NCBI GenBank assembly: GCA_027186245.1
Contig: CP114482.1
Coordinates: 25,439,209 to 25,503,208 of the forward strand
DNA: 64,000 nt
Reading direction: 5' to 3'
Source of the DNA: Coriaria nepalensis
Taxonomy: Eukaryota > Streptophyta > Magnoliopsida > Cucurbitales > Coriariaceae
Positions 39,930 to 54,065 of the stretch are shown here, one piece after another. The number at the start of each line of letters is the position of its first letter. Positions within the stretch are counted from its first letter, which is position 1. Both the position numbers and the translations under genes were made by a program. The notes beneath the pieces were generated by a model. That model worked only from the letters and a program-made list of their open reading frames with translations, searched no databases and was not told the origin of the DNA.

Positions 39930-42900
39930 GTGATTTAATGACTAAAAGAGACTCAATGACATGACTTTAAGGCTAAACAAATGCATTGTTGCCTTCAATA
40001 GATCAACTGCAAGTTACGCACGAAAGTCATGTTTAAAGGCCGAATTTTGTTCGAAGTGATTTAGAATGATTTACTGACTAAAAGAGACGCAAAAATATGA
40101 CTTCAACGCTAAAAAAGGCATAGTTGCCATCAATAGATCAATTGCAAGTTATGCACGAAAGTCGCGTTTTAAATGCAAAAAGAGAATTGGTTCGAAGTGC
40201 CTTCAAACAATTTAATGATTGAAAAGACTGAGTGATATGCTTTTTAATGCTAAAATAATGCATTGTTGTCTTCAATAGATTAATTACAAGTTATGTAAGA
40301 AAATAATATTCGAAGGGCGAAAATAGAATTCGTTCGAACTAATTGAGAATGATTTAATGACTAGAAGAGACTCAGTGACATAACTTCAAGGCTAAACAAA
40401 TGCATTGTTGCCTATAAAAGATCAACTGCAAGTTACGCACGAAAGTCATGTTTAAAGGCCGAATTTCGTACGAAGTGATTTGGAATGATTTACTGACTAA
40501 AAAAGACGCAAAAATATGACTTTCAAGCTAAAAAAATGCATAGTTGCCATCAATAGATCAATTGAAAATTATGCATGAAGATGGCGTTCTAAATGGAAAA
40601 AAAGAATTGGTTCGAAGTGCCCTCAAACAATTTAATGATTGAAAAGACTGAGTGATATGCTTTTTAATGCTAAAATAATGCATTGTTGTCCTCAATAGAT
40701 TAATTACAAGTTATGTAAGAAAATAATATTTGAATGGTGAAAATAGAATTCGTTCGAACTAATTTAGAATGATTTAATGACTAAAAGAGACTCAGTGACA
40801 TGAATTTAAGGCTAAAGAAATGCATTGTTACCTATAATAGATCACCTGCAAGTTATGCACGAAAGTCATGTTTAAATGCCGAATTTCATACGAAGTGATT
40901 TAGAATGATTTACTGACTAAAAGAGACGCAAAAATATGGCTTGAACGCTAAAAAATGCAGAGTTTCCATCAATAGATCAATTGCAAGTTATGCACGAAAG
41001 TCGCGTTTTAAATGCAAAAAGAGAATTGGTTCGAAGTGCCTTCAAACAATTTAATGATTGAAAAGACTGAGTGATATGCTTTTTAATGCTAAAATAATGC
41101 ATTGTTGTCTTCAATAGATTAATTACAAGTTATGTAAGAAAATAATATTCGAAGGGCGAAAATAGAATTCGGTCGAATTAATTTAGAATGATTTGATGAC
41201 TAAAAGAGACTCAGTGACATGACTTCAAGGCTAAACAAATGCATTGTTGCCTATAATAGATCAACTACAAGTTATGCACTAAAGTCATGTTTTAATGCCG
41301 AATTTCATACGAAGTGATTTAGAATGATTTACTGACTAAAAGAGACGCAAAAATATGGCTTGAACGCTAAAAAAGGCATAGTTGCCATCAATAGATCAAT
41401 TGCAAGTTATGCACGAAAGTCGCGTTTTAAATGCAAAAAGAGAATTGGTTCGAAGTGCCTTCAAACAATTTAATGATTGAAAAGACTGAGTGATATGCTT
41501 TTTAATGCTAAAATAATGCATTGTTGTCTTCAACAGATGAATTGCAAGTTATGTTAGAAAATAATGTTTGAAGGGCGAAAATAGAATTCGGTCGAACTAA
41601 TTTAGAATGATTTAATGACTGGAAGAGACTCAGTGACATGAATTTAAGGCTAAAGAAATGCATTGTTCCCTATAACAGATCAACTGCAAGTTATGCACTA
41701 AAGTCATGTTTAAAGGCCGAATTTCATACGAAGTGATTTAGAATGATTTACTGACTAAAAAAGACGCAAAAATATGATTCAACACTAAAAAAGGCATAGT
41801 TGCCATCAATAGATCAATTGCAAGTTATGCACGAAAGTCGCGTTTTAAATGCAAAAAGAGAATTGGTTCGAAGTGCCTTCAAACAATTTAATGCTTGAAA
41901 AGACTGAGTGATATGCTTTTTAATGCTAAAATAATGCATTGTTGTCTTCAATAGATTAATTACAAGTTATGTAAGAAAATAATATTTGAAGGGTGAAAAT
42001 AGAATTCGTTTGAACTAATTTAGAATGATTTAATGACTGGAAGAGTTTCAGTGACATGAATTTAAGGCCAAAGAAATGCATTGTTCCCTATAATAGATCA
42101 ACTGCAAGTTATGCAGGAAAGTCATGTTTAAATGCCGAATTTCATACGAAGTGATTTAGAATGATTTACTGACTAAAAGAGACGCAAAAATATGGCTTGA
42201 ACGCTAAAAAATGCAGAGTTGCCATCAATAGATCAATTGCAAGTTATGCATGAAAGTCGTGTTTTAAATGCAAAAAGGGAATTGGCTCGAAGTGCCTTCA
42301 AACAATTTATTGATTGAAAAGACTGAGTGATATGCTTTTTAATGCTAAAATAATGCATTGTTGTCTTCAATAGATTAATTACAGGTTATGTAAGAAAATA
42401 ATATTTGAAGGGCGAAAATAGAATTCGTTCGAACAAATTTAGAATGATTTAATGACTAGAAGAGACTCAGTGACATGACTTTAAGGCTAAACAAATGCAT
42501 TGTTGCCTATAATAGATCAACTGCAAGTTATGCACGAAAGTCATGTTTAAATGCCGAATTTCATACGAAGTGATTTAGAATGATTTACTGACTAAAAGAG
42601 ACGCAAAAATATGGCTTGAACGCTAAAAAATGCAGAGTTGCCATCAATAGATCAATTGCAAGTTATGCATGAAAGTCGTGTTTTAAATGCAAAAAGGGAA
42701 TTGGCTCGAAGTGCCTTCAAACAATTTATTGATTGAAAAGACTGAGTGATATGCTTTTTAATGCTAAAATAATGCATTGTTGTCTTCAATAGATTAATTA
42801 CAGGTTATGTAAGAAAATAATATTTGAAGGGCGAAAATAGAATTCGTTCGAACAAATTTAGAATGATTTAATGACTAGAAGAGACTCAGTGACATGACTT

Positions 42901-44742
42901 TAAGGCTAAACAAATGAATTGTTGCCTATAATAGATCAACTGCAAGTTATGCATGAAAGTCATGTTTAATTCCCGAATTTCGTACGAAGTGATTTAGAAT
43001 GATTTACTGACTAAAAAAGATGCAAAAATATGACTTTAAAGCTAAAAAAATGCATAGTTGTCATCAATAGATCAATCGCAAATTATGCATGAAGATGGCG
43101 TTCTAAATGCAAAAAGAGAATTGGTTCGAAGTGCCTTCAAACAATTTAATGATTGAAAAGACTGAGTGATATGCTTTTTAATGCTAAAATAATGCATTGT
43201 TGTCTTCAATAGATTAATTACAAGTTATGTAAGAAAATAATATTTGAATCGCGATAATAGAATTCGTTCGAACTAATTTAGAATGATTTAATGACTGGAA
43301 GAGACTCAGTGACATGAATTTAAGGCTAAAGAAATGCATTGTTCCCCATAATAGATCAACTGCAAGTTATGCACGAAAGTCATGTTTAAATGCCGAATTT
43401 CATACGAAGGGATTTAGAATGATTTACTGACTAAAAGAGACACAAAAATATGGCTTGAACGCTAAAAAATGCAGAGTTGCCATCAATAGATCAATTGCAA
43501 GTTATGCATGAAAGTCGTGTTTTAAATGCAAAAAGGGAATTGGCTCGAAGTGCCTTCAAACAATTTATTGATTGAAAAGACTGAGTGATATGCTTTTTAA
43601 TGCAAAAATAATGCATTGTTGTCTTCAATAGATTAATTGCAAGTTATGTAAGAAAATAATGTTTGAAGGGCGAAAATAGAATTCGGTCCAATTAATTTAG
43701 AGTGATTTAATGACTAAAAGAGACTCAATGACATGACTTTAAGGCTAAACAAATGCGTTGTTGCCTTCAATAGATCAACTGCAAGTTACGCACGAAAGTC
43801 ATGTTTAAAGGCCGAATTTCGTTCGAAGTGATTTAGAATGATTTACTGACTAAAAGAGACGCAAAAATATGACTTCAACGCAAAAAAAGGCATAGTTGCC
43901 ATCAATAGATCAATTGCAAGTTATGCACGAAAGTCGCGTTTTAAATGCAAAAAGAGAATTGGTTCGAAGTGCCTTCAAACAATTTAATGATCGAAAAGAC
44001 TGAGTGATATGCTTTTTAATGCTAAAATAATGCAATGTTGTCTTCAATAGATTAATTACAAGTTATGTGAGAAAATAATATTCGAAGGGCGAAAATAGAA
44101 TTCGTTCGAACTAATTTAGAATGATTTAATGACTAGAAGAGACTCAGTGACATAACTTCAAGGCTAAACAAATGCATTGTTGCCTATAATAGATCAACTA
44201 CAAGTTACGCACGAAAGTCATGTTTAAAGGCCGAATTTCGTACGAAGTGATTTAGAATGATTTACTGACTAAAAAAGACGCAAAAATATGACTTTCAAGC
44301 TAAAAAAATGCATAGTTGCCATCAATAGATCAATTGAAAATTATGCATGAAGATGGCGTTCTAAATGGAAAAAAAGAATTGGTTCGAAGTGCCCTCAAAC
44401 AATTTAATGATTGAAAAGACTGAGTGATATGCTTTTTAATGCTAAAATAATGCATTGTTGTCCTCAATAGATTAATTACAAGTTATGTAAGAAAATAATA
44501 TTTGAATGGCGAAAATAGAATTCGTTCGAACTAATTTAGAATGATTTAATGACTAGAAGAGACTCAGTGACATGAATTTAAGGCTAAAGAAATGCATTGT
44601 TACCTATAATAGATCAACTGCAAGTTATGCACGAAAGTCATGTTTAAATGCCGAATTTCATACGAAGTGATTTAGAATGATTTACTGACTAAAAGAGACG
44701 AAAAAATATGGCTTGAACGCTAGAAAAGGCATAGTTGCCATC
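39930..44742. repeat. 2.5-HOR block duplicated 3,772 bp apart
   Basis: 39,930-40,970 matches 43,702-44,742 at an offset of 3,772 (nine HORs). Shared rare variants are GTGACATAACTTCAAGG, GACTTTCAAGC, GTGCCCTCAAAC, TTGTCCTCAATAG and GTTACCTATAATAG. The region between the two copies contains unrelated HOR subtypes, including the one-unit duplication at 42,090-42,927. At about 41,779 a C monomer has ATATGATTCAACAC, one base short. Confidence 0.7.
42090..42927. repeat. Tandem duplication of one HOR (419 bp x 2)
   Basis: Copies 42,090-42,508 and 42,509-42,927 share TTATGCATGAAAGTCGTG and GGGAATTGGCTCG in C, ATTTATTGATTG, and ATTACAGGTTATG with CGAACAAATTTAG in A. The marker ACAGG lies at 42,381 and 42,800. 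One base difference is ATGAATTG against ATGCATTG in the following B monomer near 42,916. Confidence 0.8.
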
Positions 44743-44879
44743 AATAGATCAATTGCAAGTTATGCACGAAAGTCGCGTTTTAAATGCAAAAAGAGAATTG
44801 GTTCGAAGTGCCTTCAAACAATTTAATGATTGAAAAGACTGAGTGATATGCTTTTGAATGCTAAAATAATGCATTGTTG

Positions 44880-47390
44880 TCTTCAATAGATTAATTACAA
44901 GTTATGTAAGAAAATAATATTTGAAGGGCGAAAATAGAATTCGTTCGAACTAATTTAGAATGATTTAATGACTAGAAGAGACTCAGTGACATGACTTTAA
45001 GGCTAAACAAATGCATTGTTGCCTATAATAGATCAACTGCAAGTTATGCACGAAAGTCATGTTTAAAGGCCGAATTTCGTTCGAAGTGATTTAGAATGAT
45101 TTACTGACTAAAAGAGATGCAAAAATATGACTCGAACGCTAAAAAATGCATAGTCGCCATCAATAGATCAATTGCAAGTTATGCACTAAAGTCGCGTTTT
45201 AAATGCAAAACGAGAATTGTTCGAAGTGCCTTCAAACAATTTAATGATTGAAAAGACTGAGTGATATGCTTTTGAATGCTAAAATGATGCATTGTTGTCT
45301 TCAATAGATTAATTACAAGTTATGTAAGAAGATAACATTTGAAGGGCGAAAATAGAATTCGTTCGAACTAATTTAGAATGATTTAATGACTAGAAGAGAC
45401 TCAGTGACATGACTTTAAGGCTAAACAAATGCATTGTTGCCTTCAATAGATCAACTGCAAGTTACGCACGAAAGTCATCTTTAAAGGCCGAATTTCGTTC
45501 GAAGTGATTTAGAATGATTTACTGACTAAAAGAGACGCAAAAATATGACTTGAACGCTAAAAAAGGCATAGTTGCCATCAATAGATCAATTGCAAGTTAT
45601 GCACGAAAGTCGCGTTTTAAATGCAAAAAGAGAATTGGTTCGAAGTGCCTTCAAACAATTTAATGATTGAAAAGACTGAGTGATATGCTTTTCAATGCTA
45701 AAATAATGCATTGTTGTCTTCAATAGATTAATTACAAGTTATGTAAGAAAATAATGTTTGAAGGGCAAAAATAGAATTCGTTCGAATTAATTTAGAATGA
45801 TTTAAAGACTAAAAGAGATTCAATGACATGACTTTAAGGCTAAACAAATGCATTGTTGCCTTCAATAGATCAACTGCAAGTTACGCACGAAAGTCATGTT
45901 TAAAGGCCGAATTTCGTTCGAAGTGATTTAGAATGATTTACTGACTAAAAGAGACGCAAAAATATGACTTGAACGCTAAAAAAGGCACAGTTGCCATCAA
46001 TAGATCAATTGCAAGTTATGCACGAAATTCGCGTTTTAAATGCAAAAAGAGAATTGGTTCGAAGTGCCTTCAAACAATTTAATGATTGAAAAGACTGAGT
46101 GATATGCTTTTTAATGCTAAAATAATGCATTGTTTTCTTCAATAGATTAATTACAAGTTATGTAAGAAAATAATATTTGAAGGGCGAAAATAGAATTCGT
46201 TCGAACTAATTTAGAATGATTTAATGACTAGAAGAGACTCAGTGACATGACTTTAAGGCTAAACAAATGCATTGTTGCCTATAATAGATCAACTGCAAGT
46301 TATGCACGAAAGTCATGTTTAAAGGCCGAATTTCGTTCGAAGTGATTTAGAATGATTTACTGACTCAACGAGATGCAAAAATATGACTCGAACGCTAAAA
46401 AATGCATAGTCGCCATCAATAGATCAATTGCAAGTTATGCACTAAAGTCGCGTTTTAAATGCAAAACGAGAATGGTTCGAAGTGCCTTCAAACAATTTAA
46501 TGATTGAAAAGACTGAGTGATATGCTTTTGAATGCTAAAATGATGCATTGTTGTCTTCAATAGATTAATTACAAGTTATGTAAGAAAATAACATTTGAAG
46601 GGCGAAAATAGAATTCGTTCGAACTAATTTAGAATGATTTAATGACTAGAAGAGACTCAGTGACATGACTTTAAGGCTAAACAAATGCATTGTTGCCTTC
46701 AATAGATCAACTGCAAGTTACGCACGAAAGTCATCTTTAAAGGCCGAATTTCGTTCGAAGTGATTTAGAATGATTTACTGACTAATAGAGACGCAAAAAT
46801 ATGACTCGAACGCTAAAAAAGGCATAGTTGCCATCAATAGATCAATTGCAAGTTATGCACGAAAGTCGCGTTTTAAATGCAAAAAAGAGAATTTGTTCGA
46901 AGTGCCTTCAAACAATTTAATGATTGAAAAGACTGAGTGATATGCTTTTGAATGCTAAAATAATGCATTGTTGTCTTCAATAGATTAATTACAAGTTATG
47001 TAAGAAAATAATGTTTGAAGGGCAAAAATAGAATTCGTTCGAATTAATTTAGAATGATTTAAAGACTAAAAGAGATTCAATGACATGACTTTATGGCTAA
47101 AAAAATGCATTGTTGCCTTCAATAGATCAACTGCAAGTTACGCACGAAAGTCATGTTTAAAGGCCGAATTTCGTTCGAAGTGATTTAGAATGATTTACTG
47201 ACTAAAAGAGACGCAAAAATATGACTTGAACGCTAAAAAAGGCATAGTTGCCATCAATAGATCAATTGCAGGTTATGCACGAAACTCGCGTTTTAAATGC
47301 AAAAAGAGAATTGGTTCGAAGTGCCTTCAAACAATTTAATGATTGAAAAGACTGAGTGATATGCTTTTTAATGCTAAAATAATGCATTGT
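44880..47390. repeat. 1,256-bp (three-HOR) tandem duplication
   Basis: Copies are about 44,880-46,135 and 46,136-47,390. TAGTCGCCATC occurs at 45,151 and 46,407. Other shared markers are GCAAAACGAGAAT, CTAAAATGATGC, AATAACATTTGAAGG or GATAACATTTG, GTCATCTTTAAAGG and GAGATTCAATG. The copies differ by small changes, including two independent one-base losses at the same spot of C (AATTGTTCG near 45,215 and AATGGTTCG near 46,471) and one gained A near 46,880. A further overlap at 1,676 bp joins 45,7xx-46,1xx to 47,4xx-47,8xx (GGCACAG at 45,984 and 47,660). Confidence 0.75.
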
Positions 47391-48774
47391 TGTCTTCAAT
47401 AGATTAATTACAACTTATGTTAGAAAATAATGTTTAAAGGGCAAAAATAGAATTCGTTCGAATTAATTTAGAATGATTTAAGGACTAAAAGAGACTCAAT
47501 GACATGACTTTAAGGCTAAACAAATGCATTGTTACCTTCAATAGATCAACTGCAAGTTACGCACGAAAGTCATCTTTAAAGGCCGAATTTCGTTCGAAGT
47601 GATTTAGAATGATTTACTGACTAAAAGAGACGCAAAAATATGACTTGAACGCTAAAAAAGGCACAGTTGCCATCAATAGATCAATTGCAAGTTATGCACG
47701 AAATTCGCGTTTTAAATGCAAAAAGAGAATTGGTTCGAAGTGCCTTCAAACAATTTAATGATTGAAAAGACTGAGTGATATGCTTTTTAATGCTAAAATA
47801 ATGCATTGTTTTCTTCAATAGATTAATTACAAGTTATGTAAGAAAATAATATTTGAAGGGCGAAAATAGAATTCGTTCGAACTAATTTAGAATGATTTAA
47901 TGACTAGAAGAGACTCAGTGACATGACTTTAAGGCTAAACAAATGCATTTATGCCTTCAATAGATCAACTGCAAGTTACGCACGAAAGTCATCTTTAAAG
48001 GCCGAATTTCGTTCGAAGTGATTTAGAATGATTTACTGACTAAAAGAGACGCAAAAATATGACTCGAACGCTAAAAAAGGCATAGTTGCCATCAATAGAT
48101 CAATTGCAAGTTATGCACGAAAGTCGCGTTTTAAATGCAAAAAAGAGAATTTGTTCGAAGTGCCTTCAAACAATTTAATGATTGAAAAGACTGAGTGATA
48201 TGCTTTTGAATGCTAAAATAATGCATTGTTGTCTTCAATAGATTAATTACAAGTTATGTAAGAAAATAATGTTTGAAGGGCAAAAATAGAATTCGTTCGA
48301 ATTAATTTAGAATGATTTAAAGACTAAAAGAGATTCAATGACATGACTTTATGGGTAAACAAATGCATTGTTGCCTTCAATAGATCAACTGCAAGTTACG
48401 CACGAAAGTCATGTTTAAAGGCCGAATTTCGTTCGAAGTGATTTAGAATGATTTACTGACTAAAAGAGACACAAAAATATGACTTGAACGCTAAAAAAGG
48501 CATAGTTTCCATCAATAGATCAATTGCAAGTTATGCACGAAAGTCGCGTTTTAAATGCAAAAAGAGAATTGGTTCGAAGTGCCTTCAAACAATTTAATGA
48601 TTGAAAAGACTGAGTGATATGCTTTTTAATGCTAAAATAATGCATTGTTGTCTTCAATAGATTAATTACAAGTTATGTTAGAAAATAATATTTGAAGGGC
48701 AAAAATAGAATTCGTTCGAATTAATTTAGAATGATTTAAAGACTAAAAGAGATTCAATGACATGACTTTATGGC

Positions 48775-50075
48775 TAAACAAATGCATTGTTGCCTTCAAT
48801 AGATCAACTGCAAGTTACGCACGAAAGTCATGTTTAAAGGCCGAATTTCGTTCGAAGTGATTTAGAATGATTTACTGACTAAAAGAGACGCAAAAATATG
48901 ACTTGAACGCTAAAAAAGGCACAGTTGCCATCAATAGATCAATTGCAAGTTATGCACGAAATTCGCGTTTTAAATGCAAAAAGAGAATTTGTTCGAAGTG
49001 CCTTCAAACAATTTAATGATTGAAAAGACTGAGTGATATGCTTTTGAATGCTAAAATAATGCATTGTTGTCTTCAATAGATTAATTACAAGTTATGTAAG
49101 AAAATAATATTTGTAGGGCGAAAATAGAATTCGTTCGAACTAATTTAGAATGATTTAATGACTACAAGAGACTCAGTGACATGACTTTAAGGCTAAACAA
49201 ATGCATTGTTGCCTATAATAGATCAACTGCAAGTTATGTACGAAAGTCATGTTTAAATGCCGAATTTCATACGAAGTGATTTAGAATGATTTACTGACTA
49301 AAAGAGACGCAAAAATATGGCTTGAACGCTAAAAAATGCAGAGTTTCCATGAATAGATCAATTGCAAGTTATGTACGAAAGTCGCGTTTTAAATGCAAAA
49401 AGAGAATTGGTTCGAAGTGCCTTCAAACAATTTAATGATTGAAAAGACTGAGTGATATGCTTTTGAATGCTAATATAATGCATTGTTGTCTTCAATAGAT
49501 TAATTACAAGTTATGTAAGAAAATAATATTTGAAGGGCGAAAATAGAATTCGTTCGAACAAATTTAGAATGATTTAATGACTAGAAGAGACTCAGTGACA
49601 TGACTTTAAGGCTAAACAAATGCATTGTTGCCTTCAATAGATCAACTGCAAGTTACGCACGAAAGTCATGTTTAAAGGCCGAATTTCGTTCGAAGTGATT
49701 TAGAATGATTTACTGACTAAAAGAGACGCAAAAATATGACTTGAACGCTAAAAAAGGCACAGTTGCCATCAATAGATCAATTGCAAGTTATGCACGAAAT
49801 TCGCGTTTTAAATGCAAAAAGAGAATTTGTTCGAAGTGCCTTCAAACAATTTAATGATTGAAAAGACTGAGTGATATGCTTTTGAATGCTAAAATAATGC
49901 ATTGTTGTCTTCAATAGATTAATTACAAGTTATGTAAGAAAATAATATTTGTAGGGCGAAAATAGAATTCGTTCGAACTAATTTAGAATGATTTAATGAC
50001 TACAAGAGACTCAGTGACATGACTTTAAGGCTAAACAAATGCATTGTTGCCTATAATAGATCAACTGCAAGTTAT
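48775..50075. repeat. Partial duplication at two-HOR spacing (838 bp)
   Basis: 48,775-49,237 matches 49,613-50,075 at an offset of 838. Shared markers are GGCACAGTTGCC with CACGAAATTCGCG in C, AATTTGTTCG, ATATTTGTAGGGCG in A and GACTACAAGAG. After 50,075 the B monomer switches to the TTATGCATG subtype found in the left part of the window. Confidence 0.7.
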
Positions 50076-50839
50076 GCATGAAAGTCATGTTTAATTGCCG
50101 AATTTTGTACGAAGTGATTTAGAATGATTTACTGACTAAAAAAGATGCAAAAATATGACTTTAAAGCAAAAAAAATGCATAGTTGCCATCAATAGATCAA
50201 TCGCAAATTATGCATGAAGATTGCGTTCTAAATGCAAAAAGAGAATTGGTTCGAAGTGCCTTCAAACAATTTAATGATTGAAAAGACTGAGTGATATGCT
50301 TTTTAATGCTAAAATAATGCATTGTTGTCTTCAATAGATTAATTACGAGTTATGTAAGAAAATAATATTCGAATGGCGAAAATAGAATTCGTTCGAACTA
50401 ATTTAGAATGATTTAATGACTAGAAGAGACTCAGTGACATGAATTTAAGGCTAAAGAAATGCATTGTTACCTATAATAGATCAACTGCAAGTTATGCACG
50501 AAACTCAAGTTTAAATGCCGAATTTCATACGAAGTGATTTAGAAAGATTTACTGACTAAAAGAGACGCAAAAATATGGCTTGAATGCTAAAAAATGCAGA
50601 GTTTCCATCAATAGATCAATTGCAAGTTATGTACGAAAGTCGCGTTTTAAATGCAAAAAGAGAATTGGTTCGAAGTGCCTTCAAACAATTTAATGATTGA
50701 AAAGACTGAGTGATATGCTTTTTAATGCTAAAATAATGCATTGTTGTCTTCAATAGATTAATTACAAGTTATGTAAGAAAATAATGTTTGAAGGGCGAAA
50801 ATAGAATTCGGTCGAATTAATTTAGAATGATTTAATGAC

Positions 50840-51818
50840 TAGAAGAGACTCAGTGACATGACTTTAAGGCTAAACAAATGCATTGTTGCCTTCAATAGAT
50901 CAACTGCAAGTTACGCACGAAAGTCATCTTTAAAGGCCGAATTTCGTTCGAAGTGATTTAGAATGATTTACTGACTAAAAGAGACGCAAAAATATGACTT
51001 GAACGCTAAAAAAGGCATAGTTGCCATCAATAGATCAATTGCAAGTTATGCACGAAAGTCGCGTTTTAAATGCAAAAAGAGAATTGGTTCGAAGTGCCTT
51101 CAAACAATTTAATGATTGAAAAGACTGAGTGATATGCTTTTTAATGCTAAAATAATGCATTGTTGTCTTCAATAGATTAATTACAACTTATGTTAGAAAA
51201 TAATGTTTGGAGGGCAAAAATAGAATTCGTTCGAATTAGTTTAGAATGATTTAAGGACTAAAAGAGACTCAATGACATGACTTTAAGGCTAAACAAATGC
51301 ATTGTTGCCTTCAATAGATCAACTGCAAGTTACGCACGAAAGTCATGTTTAAAGGCCGAATTTCGTTCGAAGTGATTTAGAATGATTTACTGACTAAAAG
51401 AGTCGCAAAAATATGACTTGAACGCTAAAATAGGCATAGTGGCCATCAATAGATCAATTGCAAGTTATGCACGAAAGTCGCGTTTTAAATGCAAAAAGAG
51501 AATTGGTTCGAAGTGCCTTCAAACAATTTAATGATTGAAAAGACTGAGTGATATGCTTTTTAATGCTAAAATAATGCATTGTTGTCTTCAATAGATTAAT
51601 TACAACTTATGTAAGAAAATAATGTTTGAAGGGCGAAAATAGAATTCGTTCGAACTAATTTAGAATGATTTAATGACTAGAAGAGACTCACTGACACGAC
51701 TTTAAGGCTAAACAAATGCATTTTTGCCTATAATAGATCAACTGCAAGTTACGCACGAAAGTCATGTTTAAAGGCCGAATTTCGTTCGAAGTGATTTAGA
51801 ATGATTTACTGACTAAAA
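50840..51818. repeat. Block shared with 56,702-57,680
   Basis: About 980 bp match at an offset of 5,862 bp (14 HORs). Shared rare variants are AATTAGTTTAG in A, GAGTCGCAAAAATATG in B, GCTAAAATAGGCATAGTGGCC in C, CACTGACACGAC and ATGCATTTTTGCC in B. The match ends where GAGTCGC here becomes GAGACGC in the downstream copy. It shows the subtypes of the right-hand super-units were already being shuffled before the final amplification. Confidence 0.75.
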
Positions 51819-53065
51819 GAGTCGCAAAAATATGACTTGAACGCTAAAAAAGGCATAGTGGCCATCAATAGATCAATTGCAAGTTATGCATGAAAGTCGC
51901 GTTTTAAATGCAAAAAGAGAATTGGTTCGAAGTGCGTTCAAACAATTTAATGATTGAAAAGACTGAGTGATATGCTTTTTAATGCTAAAATAATGCATTG
52001 TCGTCTTCAATACATTAATTACAATTATGTAAGAAAATAATATTTGAAGGGTGAAAATAGAATTCGTTCGAACTAATTTAGAATGATTTAATGACTAGAA
52101 GAGACTCACTGACATGACTTTAAGTCTAAACAAATGCATTGTTGCCTATAATAGATCAACTGCAAGTTACACACGAAAGTCATGTTTAAAGGCCGAATTT
52201 CGTTCGAAGTGATTTAGAATGATTTACTGACTAAAAGAGACGCAAAAATATGACTTGAACGCTAAAAAAGGCATAGTTGCAATCAATAGATCAATTGCAA
52301 GTTATGCACGAAAGTTGCGTTTTAAATGCAAAAAGAGAATTGGTTCGAACTCCCTTCAAACAATTTAATGATTGGAAAGACTGTGTGATATGCTTTTTAA
52401 TGCTAAAATAATGCATTGTTGTCTTCAATAGATTAATTACAAGTTATGTAAGAAAATAATATTTGAAGGGCGAAAATAGAATTCGTTCGAACTAATTTAG
52501 AATGATTTAATTACTAGAAGAGACTCACTGACATGACTTTAAGGCTAAACAAATGCATTGTTGCCTTCAATAGATCAACTGCAAGTTACGCACGAAAGTC
52601 ATGTTTAAAGGCCGAATTTCGTTCGAAGTGATTTAGAATGATTTACTGACTAAAAGAGTCGCAAAAATATGACTTGAACGCTAAAAAAGGCATAGTGGCC
52701 ATCAATAGATCAATTGCAAGTTATGCATGAAAGTCGCGTTTTAAATGCAAAAAGAGAATTGGTTCGAAGTGCGTTCAAACAATTTAATGATTGAAAAGAC
52801 TGAGTGATATGCTTTTTAATGCTAAAATAATGCATTGTCGTCTTCAATACATTAATTACAATTATGTAAGAAAATAATATTTGAAGGGTGAAAATAGAAT
52901 TCGTTCGAACTAATTTAGAATGATTTAATGACTAGAAGAGACTCACTGACATGACTTTAAGTCTAAACAAATGCATTGTTGCCTATAATAGATCAACTGC
53001 AAGTTACACACGAAAGTCATGTTTAAAGGCCGAATTTCGTTCGAAGTGATTTAGAATGATTTACC
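51760..53065. repeat. Partial duplication at two-HOR spacing (837 bp)
   Basis: 51,760-52,228 matches 52,597-53,065 at an offset of 837. Both contain GCATAGTGGCC, TTATGCATGAAAG, GTGCGTTCAAAC, CAATACATTAATTACAATTATG and GACTTTAAGTCTAAAC. The A variant ACAATTATG is one base shorter than the usual ACAAGTTATG, which makes it a good tag. It is found at 52,021, 52,858, 54,114, 56,208, 58,302, 60,396 and 62,490. Confidence 0.75.
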
Positions 53066-54065
53066 GACTAAAAGAGACGAAAAAATATGACTTGAACGCT
53101 AAAAAAGGCATAGTTGCCATCAATAGATCAATTGCAAGTTATGCACGAAAGTCGCGTTTTAAATGCAAAAAGAGAATTGGTTCGCAGTGCCTTCAAACAA
53201 TTTAATGATTGAAAAGACTGAGTGATATGCTTTTTAATGCTAAAATAATGCATTGTTGTCTTCAATAGATTAATTACAACTTATGTTAGAAAATAATGTT
53301 TGGAGGGCAAAAATAGAATTCGTTCGAACTAATTTAGAATGATTTAATGACTAGAAGAGACTCAGTGACATGACTTTAAGGCTAAACAAATGCATTGTTG
53401 CCTTCAATAGATCAACTGCAAGTTACGCACGAAAGTCATCTTTAAAGGCCGAATTTCGTTCGAAGTGATTTAGAATGATTTACTGACTAAAAGAGACGCA
53501 AAAATATGACTTGAACGCTAAAAAAGGCATAGTTGCCATCAATAGATCAATTGCAAGTTATGCACGAAAGTCGCGTTTTTAATGCAAAAAGAGAATTGGT
53601 TCGAAGTGCGTTCAAACAATTTAATGATTGAAAAGACTGACTGATATGCTTTTTAATGCTAAAATAATGCATTGTTGTCTTCAATAGATTAATTACAACT
53701 TATGTTAGAAAATAATGTTTGGAGGGCAAAAATAGAATTCGTTCGAATTAATTTAGAATGATTTAAGGACTAAAAGAGACTCAATGACATGACTTTAAGG
53801 CTAAACAAATGCATTGTTGCCTTCAATAGATCAACTGCAAGTTACGCACGAAAGTCATGTTTAAAGGCCGAATTTCGTTCGAAGTGATTTAGAATGATTT
53901 ACTGACTAAAAGAGTCGCAAAAATATGACTTGAACGCTAAAAAAGGCATAGTGGCCATCAATAGATCAATTGCAAGTTATGCATGAAAGTCGCGTTTTAA
54001 ATGCAAAAAGAGAATTGGTTCGAAGTGCGTTCAAACAATTTAATGATCGAAAAGACTGAGTGATA

